64,000 nt of DNA from Paraspadella gotoi (Eukaryota; Chaetognatha): assembly GCA_051294375.1 (NCBI GenBank), contig CM119267.1, positions 7,199,205-7,263,204 on the forward strand. Direction: 5' to 3'. This document shows, piece after piece, positions 40,396-51,496 of this stretch; the stretch's first letter is position 1, and every line of letters starts with the position of its first letter. The notes beneath the pieces are model-generated. The model was not told the origin of the DNA and made no database searches. It worked only from the letters and a program-made list of their open reading frames with translations. A program made the translations under genes and the position numbers.

Positions 40396-40605
40396 TTTTT
40401 CTCACCCTCTCCATCTCTAGTTTTTTTTTCTCGCCCTCTCCATCTCCAGTTTTTTTTTCTCGCCCTCTCCATCTCTAGTTTTTTTTTCTCGCCCTCTCCA
40501 TCTCCAGTTTTTTTTTCTCGCCCTCTCCATCTCTAGTTTCTTTTTTCTCGCCCTCTCCATCTCTAGTTTTTTTTTGTCGCCCTCTCCATCTCTAGTTTTT
40601 TTTTC
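40396..40605 (+). repeat. 29-bp minisatellite
   Basis: About seven tandem units close to CTCGCCCTCTCCATCTCYAG plus T9. The units are highly similar, differing mainly at one C/T position and in T-run length. Confidence 0.95.
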
Positions 40606-41204
40606 GACTTCTGTCAACGCACCGGGATTTCTGGATCAATATAAATAAATCACCGGTCCTGACAAGGATCTCTGCCTTCTTTATAATTTTAAAATATTCT
40701 TCACCGTCGCATTGTATCGTGATGTATAATTATTAATTAAATACGTCTGTTTTTAGTTTGAATATACAATTTATACATACAACTCCCCATTTTTTTACAT
40801 TCCTATCGCCACATTCCCTTCTCTTACTATTTTTTTGCTGACAAACAATTTTTTTCCTCTTGTTTTTAACCAAAGGTTTAAAGTTAAAAGTTCAAGTTTT
40901 GTTTTCGTAAATGTATATATTTATTGCGCAAAAGAGGTCAGCGTTAAGAATAAATCTCTTATTCCATCCAATTAAAACTAAATTACCGGATCGTTTAAAA
41001 CCGCAACAAAATTTCAAACTTTCTCAAATCTACGCTTATGGTTTGTTTTTTTTTTGTTTTTTTTTTAACCCCAAAAAAAATAAAATCATTTAACGCTTTG
41101 TCTTCGACCAATCACAACAATAACGACAAGCAGAGCCCTGGGCTGCCAACCGAAAGCCGGCCGGCTTTTCGATCTACTGTTTTGAACTTTGCCTCATTTT
41201 TCAG

Positions 41205-41209
<5 letters not shown>
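40606..41209. other. Gene-free AT-rich stretch
   Basis: AT-rich sequence with T homopolymers. No supported feature was seen. Confidence 0.5.
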
Positions 41210-41260
<51 letters not shown>

Positions 41261-41262
41261 TT
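41210..41262. repeat. (GAC)n microsatellite
   Basis: About 17 consecutive GAC units. About 65 bp beyond it the sequence enters an N gap (41329-41632). Confidence 0.95.
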
Positions 41263-41328
41263 GAGATTGACGTTCTTGGCTTCGTGACGCCGGGCGAAGG
41301 ATTTAAACCAGACGTCCCGACGCCCCCC

Positions 41329-41632
41329 NNNNNNNNNNNNNNNNNNNNNNNNNNNNNNNNNNNNNNNNNNNNNNNNNNNNNNNNNNNNNNNNNNNNNNNN
41401 NNNNNNNNNNNNNNNNNNNNNNNNNNNNNNNNNNNNNNNNNNNNNNNNNNNNNNNNNNNNNNNNNNNNNNNNNNNNNNNNNNNNNNNNNNNNNNNNNNNN
41501 NNNNNNNNNNNNNNNNNNNNNNNNNNNNNNNNNNNNNNNNNNNNNNNNNNNNNNNNNNNNNNNNNNNNNNNNNNNNNNNNNNNNNNNNNNNNNNNNNNNN
41601 NNNNNNNNNNNNNNNNNNNNNNNNNNNNNNNN
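41329..41632. other. Assembly gap (304 N)
   Basis: Run of N. Confidence 1.
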
Positions 41633-42079
41633 GTATATTTTTTTTTGGTCAGGTCATTAACCTCTTTCGGTATCGAGTTTAGAGTCGGGCGAAACTAGTA
41701 CTGTTATTGTCAAGAACGTGTTTTGGAATTAGGCATATTCGACATAACGGAGACAAGCCAGCGTAGTTATTGAATGAATGAATAACTTGTATATTGACTG
41801 ATTTGTACCGATTTCTTAACAACATATCATATTTTTTTCATATTTAACCAAAATCAATTTTCGCTGAAGATTGAAATACAAAGCGTAATTGATAATTTCA
41901 CATATAACTGCGTCATCGATGTGACTCGCAGTTGAAACTTTTTTGAGAGGTGCTTTTCACAGTCAGAATGTATCTTAATGTGACTGTGAGATTTAGATTC
42001 ACAACAAGAGTCGAGAAATCATTGGGGTCACGAATAACAGCGGTTCGTCTCTCTCTCCTCCTTCCCTCGGGGCTTATCA

Positions 42080-42128
<49 letters not shown>

Positions 42129-42409
42129 GACTGCCCGTTTTCCCACGTCCCCCTTTTTCCTTTTTTACCCTCAAAACGCAGATCCCCTGTAGCTTTTTCT
42201 CATTCTTATCCTCCAGATATCCTTTTGTATGATTTTTTTCCTTTCAATACTATTTTTAACTTTCCCCTACTAGTAGTTGTACTCCAACAAGCATCTTTTG
42301 CTTCCTCTGCTCTTTTCGTTCCATTCCCAACCTTTCTAAATACATTCCCATCAACCGGAATTCTACAATTTGACAACCATATCTAAAGTTCTCCTCTTTT
42401 CCTTTTATC
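41633..42409. other. Gene-free stretch with a (CT)n tract
   Basis: AT-rich sequence with a CT tract at 42079-42123 and related GTGACTGTGAG and GTGACTCGCAG words at 41921-41990. Confidence 0.5.
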
Positions 42410-42740
42410 CTCTACGAAATTGGTGAAACCAATATACAAGTATCCATTTGTTCATTAAATGAGCTATCTTGTCCCTGACTTACTACAAGCTATGGTTGTT
42501 TAACACCTGCATTACCCTTACAAGATATTAACATCGCAGGACGCATCAAGCTTTCAATCGAGACTCTCTCAGTTTCATTTATTCGCTCCCAGAGTACCTG
42601 GCACGTTTCAAAGAAAGTTTCAATTGTATAAAAGGATCTTATTGTCCAATATCTATTCCCTCCTATGAACCCTTCTCATCACTCATAGATTCAGCTTTTA
42701 TTCCCATTCTCTCTACTATTCCCCTGTTCTATTCTGCCCC
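42410..42740 (+). repeat. Dispersed repeat family, copy 2
   Basis: Partner of 13075-13380, beginning with a GAAATTGGTGAAACCAATAT block. Read together, the two copies share block order over about 300 bp with moderate divergence. Confidence 0.5.
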
Positions 42741-42837
42741 TTCTATCCCCCCAACCTCGGCGAAAATCCCCGCCGAGAAAAATTTAGATAAATTGTAATA
42801 AATGTGAAACTGAAACTCGCACACTCGATTGACGTTA

Positions 42838-42838
42838 A

Positions 42839-42880
<42 letters not shown>
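42838..42880. repeat. (GAC)n microsatellite
   Basis: About 14 GAC units. Confidence 0.95.
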
Positions 42881-42881
<1 letters not shown>

Positions 42882-42945
42882 CACGAGAATCGGGGACGAC
42901 GGCGATGCTAAAATCCTTCTCGGCCGTGACCTGAAATTTTAATCA

Positions 42946-42949
<4 letters not shown>

Positions 42950-43024
<75 letters not shown>

Positions 43025-43034
43025 GATAGGTATG

Positions 43035-43070
<36 letters not shown>
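42950..43070. repeat. (GA)n microsatellite cluster
   Basis: GA tracts with short interruptions. Confidence 0.95.
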
Positions 43071-43306
43071 TTAAATTAAACTGTCAAAAAATTGACGAAT
43101 TACGACAGTTGTACTGTACAACGATATTCCTACATTTAATGCAATGTCTTGTGAATGTTAACAAAACGGAGAAACAGTTAGATTGGGAGGGATGAAATAA
43201 GGAACTGACTGAGATCAAGAGATCATTTCACTAAAAAAAAATTTTAAATGTCTTTGTTATCGTCGTAGTTTTCGTCGCCAAAAGATTTCCGAGTTTGTAA
43301 ACTTAC

Positions 43307-43477
43307 CGGACCGTGAACGCTGCAACATTCGTGCTGTGAGATTGAAAGTTTGCAACAAAGAGGGAGGAATGGGTGAAAGAATATATTTTCGGGGTAAGAA
43401 TGCAGCCGCTTCGCCGCTGCCGTCTCAGCCGCCAGAGCCCTCTTTAGTCTTAGCTCAAAACTAAAAAAAGAACTCAT
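43307..43477 (-). CDS. Candidate first coding exon, minus strand
   Basis: On the minus strand, ATG at 43477 opens 57 codons that end exactly at a CCG|GTAAGTTT donor (exon end 43307, phase 0). The product starts MSSFFSFELRLKRALAAETA and has a Cys-containing end (LCCKLS then HECCSVHGP). An acceptor-like TTTCAATCTCACAG inside it could instead make a 27-base microexon (43307-43333, HECCSVHGP). No family is recognised. The donor is strong, but the open frame is short and there is no transcript support. Confidence 0.2.
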
Positions 43478-43978
43478 TAGTTTAAAAGGTTTCGTTGATG
43501 TAAACAAATGAAGTTAATGATTCGTGACGACGAAAAAAACAGAAGAAACAAAAGAAGCAAAACAAAAACTAAGAAAAGAAAATAAAACCGAAAAGATTTT
43601 GTTCAAAAAATCTTAAGACGAAGGAGAAAAGAAAAAAAAAACTTTAAAACTGAAAGTAAAACAAAAAGAAAATCTGACGACGCAAAAAAAAAAAAAAAAA
43701 AAAAAAAGGGAAAAAAAATGTTGAAACCCTCTTTTGAATATGGAATCCGCGGCTCAAGAGTTCCGAGCTTTTGACGCCCATGAAATTCCATGCAAAAACG
43801 CACACAACTATGCAAATGGGGAAGAGGCGTCTAGTCTCGAGACTCTCACTCTCGGTCTCTCTCTTTCGTTCTCCGTATCAGTCCCGTCTGTCTCTATCTC
43901 TAACTCTCTCTGCGCCATATCTTTCCTCAAGGCCAGAAGGTTTTCCAGTTGCAGAGGGAAAAAAGTTTTCCGCCTTTC
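43478..43978. other. Stretch with a 24-base poly-A run; no supported gene
   Basis: A-rich sequence with a homopolymer A run of about 24 bases at 43685-43708, then mixed sequence. A + strand frame at 43734-44027 is open but ends in GA repeat and shows no recognisable domain. Confidence 0.5.
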
Positions 43979-43979
43979 C

Positions 43980-44017
<38 letters not shown>

Positions 44018-44023
44018 GAGAGA
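43979..44023. repeat. (GA)n microsatellite
   Basis: GA tract with one GC interruption. Confidence 0.95.
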
Positions 44024-44242
44024 GTAGGCGAGATAAAGAATATTTTCTCCTTGCGTATCATTCTCATTTATTAAGCTTTCCTCTTGTTCCTGCCTCCTTT
44101 TTTTGTGTTGCGCCCATTCGGCAGATAAGCCGAGAAATCCGACGGACAAGTTTCCAACTCGGTTGATGGGAAGGAGAGAAGAAGTAGGGGGCAGGGGGGG
44201 GTAAAGAAAGAGTGAAAGAATAACTGAAAATACTCTAATGTT

Positions 44243-44787
44243 AAAAAAAAAACGCGCCACTTTATAACTTTAAATTCCATACGCTCTATAAAAACATTTT
44301 TAACATTTTGAATATTTTAAATTTTTAATTTTTTTAAAAAATATTAATATATCTAAAATTTATTAAAATCAGTCAAGTGGTTTAGGAGATATGATTTTTT
44401 AAGCTTTAGTCTTAATCTAAAGCTTCAGAATCATGGAGCTGTCATTCATCGTATTGTAATAACCTAAAGATTATTATTATTATTATTATTTAGAGATCTG
44501 GGGGAATCCAATTATCCAGCTATCGCTCAGGATGTCCAGTGTAATTTTTTTAAATTTTTAATCATTTTTAAAATATCAGAAGAAAAAGAATAAATTTTTT
44601 CACGTTCAGCTAGACTACTTCATTTAAAAAAATTATTGCTCCTAAATGGATAGCCCGATTTTAATAAAATTTATGCCAAACTTAGTATCTTTTAATGAAC
44701 TTTAATTCATTTTTAAATTTGTTTAAAAATTTAAATTTATAGGGTGATTTTTTAAAGTCTGAAATAAAGTGGCGCGATTTTTTTGCA
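44243..44787. mobile_element. MITE-like element with terminal inverted repeats
   Basis: The left end has an A-run followed by CGCGCCACTTTAT and AACTTTAAA. The right end, read in reverse complement, has an A-run followed by TCGCGCCACTTTAT and GACTTTAAA. A second, internal inverted pair (TTTATTAAAATC near 44360 and GATTTTAATAAAATTTAT near 44660, each with a TTTAGGAG/CTCCTAAA block) shows that most of the roughly 545-bp element is an imperfect foldback. It has no coding capacity, and a target-site duplication is not obvious. It is most like a non-autonomous DNA transposon; the superfamily is not assigned. Confidence 0.65.
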
Positions 44788-45122
44788 CGTGAATGTAAAA
44801 GAAACTTTTTTAACATTTTAAGCATTTTTAGTCTTTTTTATCATTTCTGAAATCATATCCCCAATAACGTCCTAACGCACAACTCACCGACTCTATCCGC
44901 CCCCCGCCCCCGCGCCATCCGCGTCTACAACCATCCAACTCCCCAGCTCACCCCCTCGACTTCCGGCCCGGCGGTACCAGCTGCGCCTCTGGTGACTGAT
45001 TAGCGAAGATTGATGCTCATCTGTGAAGGAAGAGCGATGAACAAAAGAGCATCGATTGTTTGTCGACGCCGCTCGATGGCGCGGGTGACGCAGGGTGGTG
45101 ACGAGTGACGCCATCAAGAGGC

Positions 45123-45171
45123 CGACGTCACGTGGTCAAACTGGGCCTCGTTGCGTGGCGTGACGTTCCCT
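45123..45171. promoter_or_regulatory. CRE-like and E-box motifs
   Basis: Overlapping CGACGTCA (one mismatch to the CRE TGACGTCA) and CACGTG (45129-45134) are followed by TGACGTTC at about 45161. They lie in a GC-richer patch (44880-45240). A regulatory role is only suggested by the motif cluster. Confidence 0.2.
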
Positions 45172-45296
45172 AGACGCCAGAAAAAGTCGGTGTTGACGTT
45201 TAGACGCTAATGAATATGAAGTAGGTGGATCTTTGGCGTCAGAATTATGAAGGAGGAGGAGGAGGAGGAGGAGAATGGTAATTTCCAAAAATGATT

Positions 45297-45355
45297 TAAA
45301 TAATAAATAAATAAATAAATAAACAAATAAATAAATAAATAAATAAATAAATAAA
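45297..45355. repeat. (AAAT)n microsatellite
   Basis: About 14 AAAT units with one AAAC variant, preceded by a short (GGA)n tract at 45252-45272. Confidence 0.95.
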
Positions 45356-45484
45356 CTAACTCTAATTCATTGTACTACTTTATAATATTTCACCTCTTCA
45401 AATAATCACAATCACAACACTTCAGACCTCAAAAACGAAACAGATGAGGCGTAGAAAAAGCTTCCCTATCATTGAAAAGGGTTA

Positions 45485-45575
45485 ATGACGCTGCTCCGAT
45501 GCTCCGCTGCTGCAGCCGCGACTCCGCTGCTCCGCTGCTCCAGCCGCTGCTCCGCTGCTCCAGCCGCGCCCTCGC
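45485..45575. repeat. GCTGCTCC-type tandem repeat
   Basis: Repeated CCGCTGCTCC and CAGCCG words. Two + strand frames are open through it but appear to be products of the repeat. Confidence 0.7.
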
Positions 45576-46139
45576 CTCCGCCAGAGTTGGCGGCGTCATC
45601 GGCGAGGCACGGGGAAGCGTCTCGCGCCCTTTACAGCTCAAACGTCGAATTAAAATTGAAAAAAAAAGGGGGGGGGGAAAGAAATTCTCATTAAAATGAG
45701 GATAGGTCGATGCCTTTCATTCGTTTTTTCCCTCTTCCGTACGAAACGCCGGGGGAAATTAAAAGACAAGGACGCCGGCTCTGAGGCGGCGCGATCGATG
45801 ACGACGGCGTTAATGTAGACGGCGCCAATGTCGATGACGACAATGTTTACGGGATCAACCTTTTTTTTCAGGACTTCCAGCGTTTAGCATGCATTTAATA
45901 TGCTTTTAATATGCATTCAATATGCTTTTTTACCTCTCATTAGTGACCAGTATTCAAGTCGGATTACGAACCATACCAGATGATAATAAGCCAAGTTTTT
46001 ATAAGCTAAATATGATGAATTAAAATCTAATTTAGAAATGATAAACCTTAACTAAATGATATTATAATTTAAAAAAAAAAACCGTTAAATACAAACACTT
46101 GAATAAACCCGACATAATATTGGGCCCTGCGACTAAAGA

Positions 46140-46270
46140 GAAGGAGAAGGATCTAGGCGTTCATTAAGCGGGTCGCGTTCATTAAGGGGGAAAAGGCATT
46201 CATAAAAGACGCGCTCGTCATTAGCCTCCAGCCTTTTGTCGTCCGCCTCTGCGCTTCAAATTTTCCCGCG
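46140..46270. other. GC-richer patch with repeated GCGTTCATTAAG
   Basis: Two tandem GCGTTCATTAAGSGGG units (about 46158-46190) are followed by a related CATTCATAAAAGACGCG. The sequence has higher complexity than the surroundings and could be a regulatory patch. Confidence 0.25.
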
Positions 46271-46288
46271 CGGATTTAAAAAAGGGTA

Positions 46289-46291
46289 ATG

Positions 46292-46327
<36 letters not shown>

Positions 46328-46384
46328 CGCGAAAGCGGCGGCGGCAGCGGTAGAGGCGCCAGCGGCGGCGTCGCAGCGGCATAG
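46289..46384 (+). repeat. (GGC)n tract with a 31-codon poly-Gly open frame
   Basis: ATG at 46289 is followed by 11 GGC codons and one GGT (12 Gly in all), then Arg/Glu/Ser/Gly/Ala codons to TAG at 46382. The surrounding 120 bp is GC-rich, with GCGGCAGC-type words. The frame is far too short to call a gene; it is recorded because GGC tracts near promoters are sometimes translated. Confidence 0.5.
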
Positions 46385-46679
46385 GCGGAGGAGGCAGCGG
46401 CAGCTGCAGCAAAAAAAATGTAATAACGATGCTTTTGTCTTTAAGCGGGGTGGGGCGACTTATGTATACGCTTATTAGTTTGCTTTGACTTTTTTTTTCT
46501 TTTTTTTTAGAAGGAGGTGGCTTACGGATTTTCCCGCCATTTCCTGCTAGAATTTAGTTCCAAGATTAAAAATCCGCTTTTGACTGTTATTCGCTTTACA
46601 TAATTAATATTTTCGCTTCGTAATACCGTTTTAGTTTTCTGAAACTAAAGATTTTTTCTGCTAATTATCTCACGAATTA

Positions 46680-46830
46680 GTTGCTAAAGTTAAATGGCGC
46701 CCAGGCGTTCGACGGCTAATTGCCAAGAGAAAATTATGTATTACGCGGGTTCAAAATTAAAGTAGAACATTTTAGTTAATCATGTTTTATGACGAGAGTT
46801 TCAAGCTTCCCCCGTTCGTCAGGCTCAATA
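46680..46830. other. Compositionally complex noncoding patch
   Basis: This stretch lacks simple repeats and carries homeodomain-like cores (CTAATTG, AAAATTAT, TTAATCATG). No frame looks coding. It is a candidate conserved noncoding element, which cannot be shown from one genome. Confidence 0.2.
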
Positions 46831-47106
46831 ATCAAGATGATTTTTTTTTTTCAAAATTTGTTTTCCCTTTTTTTTCCTAAATTTTAAAAAGAGTTGCTAA
46901 ATTAGTTGTTAAATTACAAGATTAAATTACAAGATAAAATTTTTTTTTAAATGTATTTAATTTTTCTTCTTTCGTTTCTTCCATACCCAACACATTCCTG
47001 GGTAGACCTAAGTCGCTTTCACATAAATTCTTTCCAAAGATCCCTTTTTTTTTTCTTTCCAGTTCCGTTTCGCTGATTTTTGGTCTTTTCAGACGTCTGA
47101 AGGAAA

Positions 47107-47170
47107 TGGTCAGGGGATCAGGGGATCAGGGGATCAGAGGTTCTCTGGATCATAAGGTCTCGGGGATCAG
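47107..47170. repeat. (GGGGATCA)n short tandem repeat
   Basis: Three perfect GGGGATCA units with degenerate copies after them. Confidence 0.85.
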
Positions 47171-47536
47171 TCGCAACTGATTAACAGAGGGTCATGTATA
47201 GGTCAAAACAAATTAAAAGGTGTAGGAGTTTAGAAAAATTTTATTTACTAAAAGAAAAAGTTATTAAATGTTCCTCAAATAAAAAACTTTTTTTCCTTCT
47301 CAAAGGGTATTTTGGCTTCTTGTTTGACATGGGCAAAAGTCAATACTTAATCCGTTACCCCTACTTTTCCACAACCCACAATCCACACGTTTCCTTCAAC
47401 AATCCCCCACAGTCTCCAATCCCCGCCTCTGATCCCCACTTTCCAGGGTCGTCTTGAGCCAGGGATGCAACGCACCGCAACTCATATTTCTTTTTCTCGG
47501 GACTCAAATCGCTGGAATAAATGTTCCTCATCTCCA

Positions 47537-47538
47537 CT

Positions 47539-47615
<77 letters not shown>

Positions 47616-47632
47616 TTTTCTTTCTCTCTCAC
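47537..47632. repeat. (CT)n microsatellite
   Basis: Long CT tract with a few TTT interruptions. Confidence 0.95.
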
Positions 47633-48476
47633 TCTCCATTCGCCTTGGAGGAAAAGGAAAAAAAAGTGGCAGAGGCGAAATTGGAAGGAAGGAAGAAATA
47701 AAATTGATTACCTTCGTCTGGACACAAGAAAACCATTATCATGAATGAAGCAAGTAGCGAAGGGGGATTCTGTAGTTGGATGGATGGATGGGAGGAGGCG
47801 GAGGAGGAGGAGGAGGAAGAGGAGGAGGAATAACTTCACAAGGGCGGCGATATCGTTTTCCTATCGGTTTTTGGAGTTGTTTGTTGAAATATGTTTATAT
47901 CGAGAAATCTAATTCAGAAAGAATGCTTACGCGGTAGAATAATTATTCGTTATGGCTATGTTTGAGAAAAAAGTTAAAATTTTATTGAGTTTGAAAAGCT
48001 GAAAGACATAATATCAATTAGATTTTTCAGCGAAAAAGTAGCGAAAAAACATTTTCTTTTCGGTTTCTTAAAACTGAGTCAAAGTCTAAATCTAGGTAAG
48101 TCTAAATCTAAGACTAAATCGAACTCACAATTTAAATCTAAGTATAAATATAATCAACTGTTATATTCGAAGTGATTTCCTGAGTTTATTGTCAACCGGA
48201 TGCGCGCGTCTCTTCTAAACTTTTTATTCCTTTCGTTTTCATTTCAAATTTAACTTTTAAAATTCAATTTTATCCGAATACCACTTTTAAACCGCCAATT
48301 CAGTCTATTGATGTTGACGCCATCTGAATCCATTCATCTTCAGTTAGTTCTTTATCCAGCTACATCTCTTTCCATCGATAATCTTCTTATCTTTATCTCT
48401 GTCTCTGTCTATCATTTTCCCATCTTTATCTCCTAATCTCTCTCTCTCTCTATCAATTCTTTCCTTCTCTCCCTCT
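47633..48476. other. Gene-free stretch
   Basis: Contains a (GGA)n-rich tract at 47791-47830 and a degenerate CTAAATCTAAG repeat at 48080-48145. No coding signal was seen. Confidence 0.5.
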
Positions 48477-48809
48477 NNNNNNNNNNNNNNNNNNNNNNNN
48501 NNNNNNNNNNNNNNNNNNNNNNNNNNNNNNNNNNNNNNNNNNNNNNNNNNNNNNNNNNNNNNNNNNNNNNNNNNNNNNNNNNNNNNNNNNNNNNNNNNNN
48601 NNNNNNNNNNNNNNNNNNNNNNNNNNNNNNNNNNNNNNNNNNNNNNNNNNNNNNNNNNNNNNNNNNNNNNNNNNNNNNNNNNNNNNNNNNNNNNNNNNNN
48701 NNNNNNNNNNNNNNNNNNNNNNNNNNNNNNNNNNNNNNNNNNNNNNNNNNNNNNNNNNNNNNNNNNNNNNNNNNNNNNNNNNNNNNNNNNNNNNNNNNNN
48801 NNNNNNNNN
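48477..48809. other. Assembly gap (333 N)
   Basis: Run of N flanked by CT-rich sequence on the left. Confidence 1.
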
Positions 48810-49560
48810 TTTCGTTCATTCCACTTTTCTCTCTTGATTTCTATCTTAAACTTAAAGTTAAAGTTTTTTGTTGTTTTTTACAGCCTATCTCACATTTCGG
48901 TCCGTTTGTCTTTCTTTTTTGTCAGAAGAGTGCAGGAATTTAAAAAAATATATATGAAATATTAATTTAGATTTGACTTTTCATTATAAAAATTCTTCAG
49001 ACTTTTCTGTTTTTTCTTTCCCCTTCTTATTCCTCTCCTCGTCTTATCTATTACCTCTCTATTTATCTCTCCCTTAACCTCTCTCTCTCTCTTATTCTCC
49101 CTCTTCTTCCCTCTTCCCTTCCATTCACTCACTACTTTTACAATCTATCCCTCTCCCCTTTGTCCGTACCCCCTACCACCCCCGATCCCGCGCCCTCCCC
49201 AAATCGGTCGCCGCTTCCACCTGAGACAAAGACAAATTTCTCCGCTGGGAAGAAAATTAGTAAAAACAATTAGAAAAGATTAAATCTTGATCAGCTTAAA
49301 ACTCTTTGGAGCTCTACTTTCTGTTGGATGTTAAACGAACCTTTTATCAAATTATGTCTGAAATTAGTTTACGCGCTTGGTTTGCTGCCGCCAACAGTCT
49401 GGAAAAAAAAAAGCTAACATTTTGCTGGAGCGGGAATAAAGCAGCTTTTTAGCCATGATGAGGCGAGGGTGGAGAAGTGATAAAGTTGGGGCCAAGCAAT
49501 GATATATCGAAGGAGGAGGTAGTATATAGGAATTTGTGATCAACGGTGGAGTTTCGGCCA
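48810..49560. other. Gene-free stretch
   Basis: Pyrimidine-rich to about 49200, then mixed sequence. A minus-strand frame at 49364-49561 is open but unrecognisable. Confidence 0.45.
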
Positions 49561-49991
49561 TCTATTCCAATAGAGCCCCATGTCAGCTTTAATTGAGAAT
49601 TAAGTTGGTTTTTAAGTTTAAAAATTAGGTTAATAATTACATTAAGATTTTGTTTAGAGTTTTGGTTGTGAATTAAGGTTTGGGGTTAGAAGAGAAAGCG
49701 AGGATATGATATTAAGAACTGGAATAACGCATTAAGTAATGGATTAAGTAAAAGATTAAAGTTAAATATTATATTAAGCTTTTAAAAAAAGATTAAAATT
49801 AGCTTACCGCAGAATAAGTACCAGGTTATGATGGAACCCGTTATCTAGTGGTCATGAGCTGATGGCTTTACTCACGACTGAAGGTATTACGCTTATAACT
49901 TAAACTTATGCAATGCCCGATTACAGATATTATTAGGGACGAAATTAGGTTCAGGAATTAAGAACAAAAATAGGTCGCTTTCGAAAAATAG
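49561..49991 (-). repeat. Telomere-like TIR element, copy E3
   Basis: The left edge CTATTCCAATAGAGCCCC and the right edge GGTCGCTTTCGAAAAATAG are imperfect inverted repeats. The core is degenerate TTAGG/TTAAG-type repeat on the + strand, interrupted near 49830-49930 by more complex sequence. Orientation is given relative to the CCTAA-rich strand. Confidence 0.6.
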
Positions 49992-50252
49992 CGCCTGAGT
50001 TTGAGAGAGGAGTGAGTGGATAGGAGAAAAAAAAAGACTCATTAGTTTCCTCTAGTTTGTTTTCGTTTGTCGTTTGTTGGAGAATCGAGATTATCACTTC
50101 TTCTCTTCTTTTCTTATTTGTAATTCAATTCCTTCTAATGGAATCGCAGTGGAATTTTTTTTTTTTCATTCTTTCCCGCTCTGAGGTATTTACTGTAAAA
50201 GTCGACAACGCTCTCCCATTCATCCACAATCGAAAGGGAAAACCGACTTTAT

Positions 50253-50535
50253 TTTAACTGAACTGAATGAAAGAATTGTTAAATGAATTAATGAATGAAT
50301 GAATAAATGAATTTAATTACTGAATTAATTAATTAATTGATGGATGAAAGAAAGAATTAATGATGTATTAAATTAATGAATCAAAGAATGAATGAATAAA
50401 TGAATGAATGAATGAATGAATGAATGAATGATTGAATGAATGCATGTATGAATTAATGAATGAATGATTAGATGAATGAATGAATGTAAAGAGATAAAAT
50501 ATTGAAATAAAGGAATTAATGAATGAATTTCGTTA
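50253..50535. repeat. (GAAT)n-type microsatellite
   Basis: Imperfect GAAT/GAAA/TTAA tetranucleotide array, most regular at 50385-50440. It ends about 50 bp before the candidate exon at 50588. Confidence 0.9.
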
Positions 50536-50587
50536 CAAATAAACTGACAAACGCGTTCAATTCCTCCGCCCCCCCCCCACCCGGCAG

Positions 50588-50773
50588 CTCCGGAGGCCCG
50601 CGAGGTGGCGACGGCCGTCCCGACGGGCGTGACGGTCACCTTCGCCTGTTGGAGTCAGATGCCCGCGGTTTGGATCAAGAATCCAGGCGACGGTGGAAAA
50701 ATCAAATACATCTCCATCGGACAGAAACTCTACAACGAGGCGCTTAACAAGAAATACCTCGTCTTTTTCTCGG
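50588..50773 (+). CDS. Candidate immunoglobulin-like domain exon
   Basis: The exon is bounded by a C-rich tract ending in CCCGGCAG and by a G|GTAAGTTT donor. It is 186 bases, phase 1 at both ends, as is usual for Ig-domain exons. It encodes PEAREVATAVPTG, then VTVTFACWSQMPAVWIKN (a B-strand Cys followed eight residues later by a Trp, as in Ig folds, although the spacing is short), then GKIKYISIGQKLYNEALNKK and YLVFFS. The pattern resembles the first half of a V-set domain; the second Cys would be in a later exon. GC content and mixed composition set it apart from its AT-rich surroundings, and it is the most coding-like stretch in the window. It joins in frame to the signal-peptide exon at 14933-15011. 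The family assignment is tentative. Confidence 0.5.
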
Positions 50774-51496
50774 GTAAGTTTAAAGAGGATGAAGGAGACT
50801 GGGAGAGAGAGAGGGTGAGGAAAGGTCTGAGAGATAGAAATGAAAAAAGCGGGTAAGGTCTAAAAAGGGTCAGGAGGAGAGAGGAAGGGGAGATCCAGGC
50901 AATAATTAGGAAAAAAAGGTAGGATTATTATTATTATTATTATTATTACAGGCGAGGGGACTTAAAAAACGTGTTTAACTTTCATCCTTCATTTCACAAT
51001 TCCCTTTCACATTTCTCCCTCCTCTTAATCACCTCTTCCCCTTTTTTCACATCCCTTTTTAATTTTCTTCTACCCCCAACCCTATTTTCCCTCCCCTGGC
51101 TTTTCCCTTTCCTTTTTTTTATGTTTTTCTCTCCCCTGTTTTGTTGTTCTAATTTTCCGTCGGTTCGTTTTGTTGACTGTTTTTTTCATTAGCGGCCCTT
51201 ACCTGATTAGTTGGCGCGTTTTTCCTCTCCCGCCTTTCTTCTTCCCCTCCGGACGTGAACGCTTGTTCCCATAGTGAATCAGTAATCTCGTTCAACTGTG
51301 AGAGTCACAGTTAATTTCCCCCAATCATGAATAATCGTATTCGTTTATCGTTTATACTATAACTGAACATTGTCTTTCCAATTTTGGGGGCATTTGTTTT
51401 TGTTTTTTGTTTTTTATTTTCTTTGGATTCCTCGAGTTTGTTTTGAACTCATTCATTAAAAATGCCCGTTTTTAAATCGCTGTGGGAATTTCCAGT
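50774..51496. other. Putative intron sequence
   Basis: Contains a purine-rich start, an (ATT)n tract at 50926-50948, pyrimidine-rich sequence, and a perfect AACTGTGA-GAG-TCACAGTT hairpin at about 51294-51312. No further exon was recognised. Confidence 0.4.

Noticed and set aside
45472-45699. Two overlapping + strand frames rich in Arg, Ala, Ser and Pro
   Set aside because: They are produced by the GCTGCTCC tandem repeat, which is open in more than one frame.
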